Assembly: GCA_034769895.1 (NCBI GenBank)
Contig: CM068372.1
Coordinates: 378,238,910-378,302,909, forward strand
Source: Magicicada septendecula
Lineage: Eukaryota; Arthropoda; Insecta; Hemiptera; Cicadidae
DNA length: 64,000 nt
Reading direction: 5' to 3'
Made by a program: the position numbers and the translations under genes
Shown: positions 57,261 through 64,000 of the stretch, in pieces
How the letters are laid out: each line of letters opens with the position of its first letter
How positions within the stretch are numbered: position 1 is the first letter of the stretch
The notes under the pieces: model-generated
Databases searched by the model: none
The model's input: the letters and a program-made list of their open reading frames with translations, nothing else
What the model was told of the DNA's origin: nothing

Positions 57261-58140
57261 TTTCATATTTCAAAAATATACGCAAATGCTGCGCAATAAA
57301 CCTGTTAGTACATTTAAAAAAGATTTACTACTATATTAACGTGCACAGGTGGAAAAATAATAACATAAAAATTAAGTGATTAAAAAACAAAATTCATCAA
57401 CTTTTTTTAACCTCGTGTGGGGGGGGGGTCCAGTGCTATTTGTTGTTCCCGTAAATATGCCCCTGGTTTCTCATGCTTTAAAACATCGCATTTACTTTTT
57501 TATATTTTCTTCCATATACTCAAATTAAAAGTTTTTTCTTTACAATTTTCTTTTTATACAGAAGCTTTTATAAGTACAAACTGAACAACATACTACATTG
57601 AATTCACGACAACCAGCGTCACTTCTGAATCATGTAGGATATGCATCCAGTGAGTACTCTCACATGCCTTCCTCTGCCATCAATTATCCAATGTGCAGAT
57701 TATAATACCTAAATGTGCAGATAATACCTAAATTCTACAAACATAGAAGAGATTTTTCTGTGTTACTTGAAACTGTGTAAATATAACGAGGAGCCATATT
57801 ACAAACCAGCCTAAGTACATTGGTTTAGGTCTCTACTTCCTTAGGCATTCTGAATTGTGTCTTTATTTATTTGACATTGATGATATAATTTAGAAGGTGC
57901 AAGTAGCAAATAAACCTAAGAGTAACACTAGGCAGATAGATGATTATCATATTATTCTAGTATGACCTGCTTATTATTCAAGACAGTGAAGATGAATTGC
58001 AATGGTTAATCTACAAATTTAAAATATCTTGCCGTAACCTGTGTGTATGTGTGTGTGTGTTGATATAATAAGCAGTAAATTAAGAAAGATTTGTTCTTTA
58101 AACGTTGTTGTTAAGAACTGCATACATGTTTATTGTTTAG
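57261..58140 (+). other. end of ATP13A intron 3
   Basis: AT-rich intron; a G-run at 57418-57428 and a GT-rich patch near 58044-58062. No element recognised. Confidence 0.55.
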
Positions 58141-58346
58141 AAGAAAAGAACGTTTAACGGGTGGCAAGAAGGAGTACCTCAGCGTGGAGAGAGAGTTGAA
58201 TTCCATGCCAGACTGGCCTCCAATAGTAGCTCAACTTCCGCCTGAGCCCGAACCAGAACCACCACGTCCTCCAAGGTCGCCGGCCACCGTCACAATGTAC
58301 TCTTTGTCTCATAACAATTCTACCGCTTTCCCATTTCCTACCCCAG
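58141..58346 (+). CDS. ATP13A: ATP13A-like P5B ATPase, cytosolic tail exon
   Basis: Acceptor AG at 58139-58140, donor GT at 58347. Its first base completes Lys from the previous exon, followed by RKERLTGGKKEYLSVERELN and MPDWPP, aligned with the RELAEQPWPP tail of human ATP13A2, then a Pro/Glu-rich stretch (PPEPEPEPPRPPRSP). It is soluble and lies after the last membrane segment. It ends with one base of a codon, matching a two-base start of the exon at 63053. Confidence 0.93.
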
Positions 58347-58699
58347 GTAAATATATGAATTTTCAGTGTACAAAATTTTATAACGTTACACAGATTACAA
58401 GTTTGTTAATATTTTAGTATTACTACTAGTATCATTGTTGCATTTTCGAATGCATTGTCATTGTTATAATTTTGTTCAGCATGGCACAGGATACAGTGGA
58501 TAAAAGCATCTAATATTAAAGTGACATTAAGGCCTCTATTACTTTACGCAAATGTTACTTGTGGCTTATGGAAGTGAGACAGTATTACGTGCACTCATTT
58601 TAGAGTGGTTTAAAAGTGATGAAGCATATTGAAAATGATGAACTTGAAGTATGTCCACATTAATTGCTGTCTGACTATCAGAGACCATACCATTGATTT
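58347..58699 (+). other. start of ATP13A intron 4, no gene
   Basis: AT-rich intron sequence with only a small LINE-like scrap near 58555-58600. Confidence 0.5.
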
Positions 58700-59450
58700 C
58701 AATATCTCATTTCAATGTTGATTTGGGCATGAGGAGTGTGCAGCAAAGTTCATTCCAAAACTGCTGACAGATAGCAAAAGAAACGTTGAAAACAGATCAC
58801 TATTGATTTGATATAATGTGCTGAATCTGATTAGAATGTTTATAAAATCATTACTTCCATCATTAGTGCTGATGAAATGTGGGTCTATGGCTACAATCTG
58901 GAGATGAAGTGGAAGATGCCTCATTCTTTGCGACCCAAGAAAGATCACCAAGTTCTCAGCCAGGTGAAGATGATGCTGACTATGTTTTTCGATTTTAAGA
59001 CCAGTGTTCATCATGAGTATACTCCTATGGAACAAACCATAACAAAGGAGTACTATGTTGGAGTTATTAGCTGTTTGCAAAATCCTGTGTACAGATAAAG
59101 ACCTTGGTTCCATTCCTGAACGTGATCCGGAAGCCGCATCATGACACTGCTGCAGAGCACATTCACCCCTTCCTTGTTGTGCAACAGTTTTTATCCAAAC
59201 ATGACATGCTAGAACCTCCATACTCATAAGATCTAGCTCCATGCGATTTATTCCTATTCTGAAAGGTAAAAATGGTGTTCAAGGGTGAACATTGTCAAGA
59301 TGTGGAAAAATCTAAAAGAGATAAAACAAAATGTGACACAGCAGCTACAGATGATTGCAAAGAAGACTTCCAGAGTTGATTCCAGAAATGATAGAAACCA
59401 TAGAGGGTCTTGTAGATTCAGAAAGAGCCTACTTTGAAGGTGATTAATGC
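58700..59450 (+). pseudogene. mariner-like transposase relic, heavily decayed
   Basis: Short pieces in different frames match an animal mariner family: FGHEECAAKFIPKLLTDS (58720-58775), SADEMWVYGYNLEMKWKMP (first catalytic D, 58865-58925), MFFDFKTSVHHEYTPM, PHHDTAAEH (second D), APCDLFLF (third D) and a C-terminal KGEHCQDVE segment. Many stops and shifts. No terminal repeats were located. Confidence 0.75.
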
Positions 59451-62023
59451 CCAATAATACATACATACGTATCATATTTAATTTAATAAGTCCCAATACT
59501 GCTACGAAATTACATAACACTCTCGAAAAGTCGGCAGGTGCAGTTATGTGAAAGTTCTACACATTTCTTTGGTAACCGAGCAAGTGCAGAGTCTGTGTCA
59601 AGGCCTTGCAGTCAAGTACCCTCTAGACTGTTAGAGTACTTGTAAATATACAAATTACGCTAGCACGCCGCCAAAAGAATGAAAAATTATTCTGGAACAT
59701 CTGCAAGACCTATATAAGCAACATCGGGTGTCTCAGAGTTAGTTACACTTGGTGAGATTGTAGAGTGCGGATCAAGTGATTGTGGAAAGTGATTACTGTG
59801 TTATAATTGGTACAGAACTCTTAATAGTTGACATTATTATTATGTGTGAACAAATTTAACTGGAATTATTATATGAGATACCTTGTTGATTTCAAATTGT
59901 TATTTGTGACTAATTAAAGACTTCATTTGTGTCTGTATTTTGTTTCCGCTATACAATATGATGATCCGTAAGACTGTCGTAACAATACTTTTTGATCACA
60001 TCTCATATAGTTTCTGACGATGCGTTTTCTATCTGCAAATCGTATGTAAAGCAAAGTAATAATAAACTACTTGCAGAAGAAATCTTATATAACTATGAAT
60101 GTCATTTACTTATATATAATTTTTAATGCCTCATTCACTGGAGCGATAGAGTAATGTTTATGCTGTTTGTTTTTTTGGGTTTTGAATTATTAGCATGAAG
60201 AAGGGTCCCAATTCCAATTATAACCAAAGCATTCCTTTCTTTAAAAATTATATCAGTGGTGGAAAAGTCTGTTTTTTAAATTTTAAAGTAAAAAGTGTAC
60301 CATTCTATTTAATTACAATTACAAATACATAAAATTATCAACTTTCACTTACCTTCAGAAGGTGTTTTCTGTCCAGGGTCGTCATACGAACGTTAGGATA
60401 CAAGCGTGATTTCAGGTTGTGTGAATGACTTACGCAACTCATTTTTTATGAAGAGAAATTACTTGATCTTTATTTTTTCATTCACTCTGCTCTGTCTCAA
60501 ATTATTCGTTATTCATTGTTTGTATGTTTACAAACCATCTATTAATTTTAGTTGACTTTTAAATGGAATACAACTTCCTTGAAATATTTTATTATACCAT
60601 GTTAACTTAGTTACTACAGCTTACCTTATTCTACATCAGACATAAGCATCAGACCGCCCAGTCTGCCAAACATTCTCACATTCACACTTATTTACACCTT
60701 ACCCCTTGTTATTTTACAAATTTCATTTTGAATTATACACTGTTCATTGTCGCGATTCCGGCCGAACACGTGCTTTTGTCGCCCGATTCAACTGCCCGTT
60801 ATTTAACTGTGTTTGTGGACAACTCCACTGCACCCGTTGTAAGATTGGTAAGTCCGTTAATTCCTCGGGTCCCGGTCGGTATTAAAACGGTATTATACTT
60901 AATTGTTCACATTTTATGAAGTTCGGCCGACCGGGCCCACACAACACTATTTGCGTCTGTTAGCGAACTGGGAAGAGCGGCTATATGTTCACGGCCAACT
61001 GGATTACGTCTTTTTAGATGGAAGACAAAGCCTTTTGTTTCGTCGCCACAGATATGTCCTATTTAACCCATGCAGTTGATCGTGTGTGGGTCTTATCGGA
61101 TATTTGTGCAGCACTGGCTGACGTCACGAGAAGGGTTGGTCTTAGGATTCACATCCGGCACCTTGGTACATGTGCTCGGAAATTTTGTTTCTTAGCCATC
61201 TTTGCGTTTCACAAAACTGGCTTCGGTCCGCGCACCTGCTGGTCGGGTGCGATCGGGCGTACTGCCACACACTCGCAAAATTCTAAGAACTGATGCTGGG
61301 TGCATTCCTTGTTAGCGATTGCACAACTGTTGAGACGTATCGTTCCTTTGTTAGAACACTGTTATTACAATACAACACGTGGCCTGGTCACAGTTGGAAA
61401 TTAAATTCACAAATATTTTCTATAAACCCCAAAATTTTAATAAAATGAAATCCCATGTATTTGTCACGTTACAAAAGTTAAATTGTATTTTAATTCTGCT
61501 CTGCTTTTCATACACAAAGTTAAATCGGTGTATTTTTAGTTTACCAGCCAGTTGGTATCATTGTATCTAGTATTGTATACTGTTTCTGTTCTTTGTTCAA
61601 TCCTGTTGTAAACAAACCCACGTGGCAAATCTGAAACGCTATTGGTCAGGGCGTTAACACTATTCACACAGTAATGTATTACGCACATGTGCAGAATGTC
61701 TGTACAGTCATGTGAGAGTTACCTTACCGCTTAAATTGGGGCACATCGTTTTAAACACGTCTTCCTTATCATTGTATTCTGAATTCTACTGAACTGATAT
61801 GGATCCAGTTGAAAGGATATGTTGCCCGTCACAACATAACATTTATAAGCTGCTTGATATAAAACAGTTGATAGAGATGGCAGTAAATGAACAGCGTGGA
61901 CAAGTGGCGTCATTGTATCCAGCGTATAATCAAGGAAGAAGATAAGCTTTGGGAACTGGCCCACATTACTGACATCGTTGTGGTTATAATAAATATAAAT
62001 ATTAATAATAAATATAAATATAT
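59451..62023. other. intron 4 sequence with LTR-like fragments, no gene
   Basis: 59520-60000 contains a TATATAAGC box (59712), a following GTTACACTTGG segment and polyadenylation-like sites, reminiscent of an LTR, but no boundaries were found. 60290-61390, read on minus, has CTGAAGGTAAG and an AATAAA and a GC-richer U3-like part, again like an LTR without proven ends. Confidence 0.4.
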
Positions 62024-62576
62024 TGTCACCGGACAGAAGGCTTGCTGCATGACAAATGGCGCCAATCGTACACTCTTAGTTATTTTGGTGGCCCTAAAAA
62101 GGACCGTGTGGCGAGAATGCTGATGTTGGTTGTGCCGCACTGAGATGTTCGGTGGCTTTGCCCGCTGTTCGTGGTGTACTGCAGTCCTCCTCTTCTTTCG
62201 GCACCGGTTGGATCGAGTCGGCTGCCGGCCCCAGCGAAATCCATTGCTGGCGCGGAACTGGAGTGCGAAGATGCAAGAACGTCGGCGGTTCTATTCTTCA
62301 GGTGTTCCTTCCGGCTGACTCCGCGTCGATGTCGTCTGTCCGAGAGAGGAGAGGAGATGAAGTGCGTCCGATGGCGTAGCGGTGCTGGTGGCAGAGTGCG
62401 TCAAAAATTTCTACAGCGCTGTTTTTATGCACTGACCAGGATCGCTGATTGGCTTGCTCCGAGCATGTCAGTTGTCTCGGCTGCTGATCCCTGATTGGCT
62501 CGCCTCGTATTCTTCAGGTGTCACGCGCCGTGCCGCTGGTACCGGAGAGCAGACGTAATGCCTCGCTGTTGTCACA
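62024..62576. mobile_element. GC-rich solo LTR
   Basis: Starts TGTCACCGG and ends GTTGTCACA, with ATAT on each side (62020-62023, 62577-62580). The 553-base body is much more GC-rich than its surroundings. The flanking AT sequence makes the duplication weak evidence. Confidence 0.5.
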
Positions 62577-63052
62577 ATATATAAATAATAACGCTGACTC
62601 AAGTGATGGTACAAGTTTCGACACAGATATGAAAGGCATTGCATTACTCTTTGAAAGCAACTGATAACAGTACACTGTTAATTATCACGGCTTCTGTTTT
62701 TGTTTTGTTGTGATTTTTAAAGAGTTAATAAAAAAATCCATTATGTGGTATAAAATATTTCACTGTCTGTCTGAAACAGTCACACGAATTTTACTTTGGT
62801 CACGACAAATTATCAAATTATTACAATTTACATGATTTATACAGTATCAATATTGTATGCACCCTGTCTGTACTCCTTTTGTCAGAGTGGCTCGCCTCTA
62901 ATTCAAGAAGCAAATAGCGTTTTAGCTGTGCCACGCCTGTTTGTTTACATCAGGATTACACTAAGAATGTAAATAGTATAGCATTGTATATAGTATCACA
63001 GTGCAGCTAAAATATGTATTAAATACTGTTGTAGTGCCACTGCATGCATCAG
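62577..63052 (+). other. end of ATP13A intron 4
   Basis: Intron sequence leading to the acceptor AG at 63051-63052. No gene. Confidence 0.55.
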
Positions 63053-63330
63053 ACATCCAGTTGGAACTGTTTGTGTCTAGCGGAGAGTTGAACATCAAAT
63101 CAGTGCACGAACTACCCAACGGTGTGTCTACGATTCCGCGCAGATTCACAACAGGAGAAAATGGCAGGAAATGGGTGAATACTTCTGTGCCTAATGTAAA
63201 CAACTCGTGCAATCATACCATAGTGCAAGTGCACCAGTCGGAAGACAGCGTCGCAGGTTATCTGACACCACCGGAAAGCTTGCATTCGCCTTCGTTTGAT
63301 AGGGAACTAAACAAAATACAGTTTTCATGA
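63053..63330 (+). CDS. ATP13A: ATP13A-like gene, predicted terminal exon
   Basis: AG at 63051-63052. The first two bases (AC) complete the G left by the previous exon to a Asp codon, then IQLELFVSSGELNIKS follows and the frame ends at a TGA at 63328-63330. The codon composition (Ser/Pro/Asn/Glu) looks coding, with a tail of SDSVAGYLTPPE-like character and potential Thr-Pro phosphorylation sites (YLTPPES). No family match was recalled for this divergent C-terminus, so the call rests on phase, reading-frame length and position. An alternative acceptor is possible. Confidence 0.65.
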
Positions 63331-64000
63331 TTCTGCACAGCAGCGGCTGAGGTGATATTATCAATAAGGATTGATGAACTGTCTCATGCAGGTCATGATA
63401 CATATATCGTACATTTATTACTGTGTTGTCTCGAGCCATACAAAACTGTCTCATGTTATCTATACAGTGGTCTATTATGTACTGTATACGAAGAAAACTA
63501 GTTTTATTGTTTATATAAATAATATACATATTTATATTGATTGTAACGTTAATATGAGGGTTGCCAGAATGTACTTTTGTACAGATTATTATTTGAATTC
63601 TCGTTCTAGAAAATGAGATCTCAATCTCAAAAAAGTGCATTTTAAATGTTATTTTGATGTTACACTGCAACACAACAGAGATTTTAAAACTCAGGCGTAA
63701 AATGAAATCTATAAAAGAATAAACATTTTGTAATATGTAATAGGTTTTTTATCGATTAGGGAATTTACAACCATAGATTAAGTGTATGACTTTATAAGTA
63801 TTAGAAAAAGTACATTAATTATTTTAACAAGTCGGTTCGCTGTATTTTAATCTATTTTTGTTGTTATTGTTTTTATTTATGTATTCCATAGAATTATTTA
63901 TTACAGGGAGGGCATTTTAATCAATGATATATGGCAAGTATTAATTATGTGGGCACAAAATGCGATTACCATATTGTGTTGGATATTATAATTTTGTAAT
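63331..64000 (+). other. 3' untranslated region and downstream sequence
   Basis: AT-rich, no gene. The probable 3' UTR runs from the TGA at 63330 to the AATAAA at 63718; past that nothing was recognised. Confidence 0.5.
63718..63723 (+). terminator. polyadenylation signal AATAAA
   Basis: AATAAA about 390 bases after the proposed stop codon, followed by a T-rich stretch. Confidence 0.45.

Noticed and set aside
62024-62576. CpG-island promoter of a downstream gene
   Set aside because: The TG..CA ends and flanking ATAT fit a solo LTR better, and no coding region with matching orientation starts after it.
1-64000. tRNA or rRNA genes, CRISPR arrays, bacterial-type operons
   Set aside because: None seen; lysine-tRNA similarity is limited to the 18-base primer sites of retroelements.

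Overview
This is an AT-rich animal genomic window, almost certainly from an insect or other arthropod. The repeat content supports that: BEL/Pao and Ty3/gypsy LTR retrotransposons, Penelope-like elements (PLEs) with GIY-YIG endonuclease, irritans-type mariner and Tigger/pogo transposons, and LINE relics. So does the one host gene, a P5B-type ATPase of the ATP13A family (Drosophila anne boleyn / vertebrate ATP13A2-3). The exact order cannot be told from the sequence. The long introns packed with nested transposons suggest a large genome.

Host gene, + strand: five C-terminal exons were found at 20842-20895, 39805-40216, 45388-45753, 58141-58346 and 63053-63330. All four introns have GT..AG ends and compatible phases. 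They encode the GDGAND hinge, the last six membrane segments, a cytosolic tail with a conserved WPP motif and a terminal tail exon. A polyadenylation signal lies at 63718. No exon upstream of 20842 was recognised, so most of the protein (N-terminal segments, A domain, DKTG phosphorylation site) must be encoded before the window or in exons too small to see.

Left part (1-20840): a decayed gypsy-like retrotransposon on the minus strand runs off the left edge (1-3258). Its LTR is interrupted by a PLE (3339-5345). Two 1.2-kb solo LTRs of the same family (7403-8620, 9621-10833) sit inside LINE tails, each with a 4-bp target-site duplication. Next come a head-to-head mariner dimer (11704-12607) and a second, deleted gypsy element (12943-17824).

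Intron 1 (20896-39804) holds a mosaic array of ~164-bp repeats. An 8.56-kb BEL/Pao element (26114-34670, minus, 5-bp duplication GGGGC) interrupts the array and itself carries a 641-bp PLE insertion. Intron 2 holds a LINE split by a mariner, which is split by a 2.2-kb LTR-like insertion. Intron 3 holds a Tigger-like element (46060-57258) that received a PLE, itself split, and a chimeric non-autonomous LTR element with an intact 447-codon coiled-coil ORF. Intron 4 holds a mariner relic and LTR-like pieces.

The strongest leads for novelty are an LTR family with a pseudo primer-binding site embedded inside the LTR end (seen in at least five LTR copies), the gag-like ORF element with mismatched LTRs, and hammerhead-ribozyme-like motifs with palindromic stem III in three PLE tails. 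All coordinates and alignments were made by eye.
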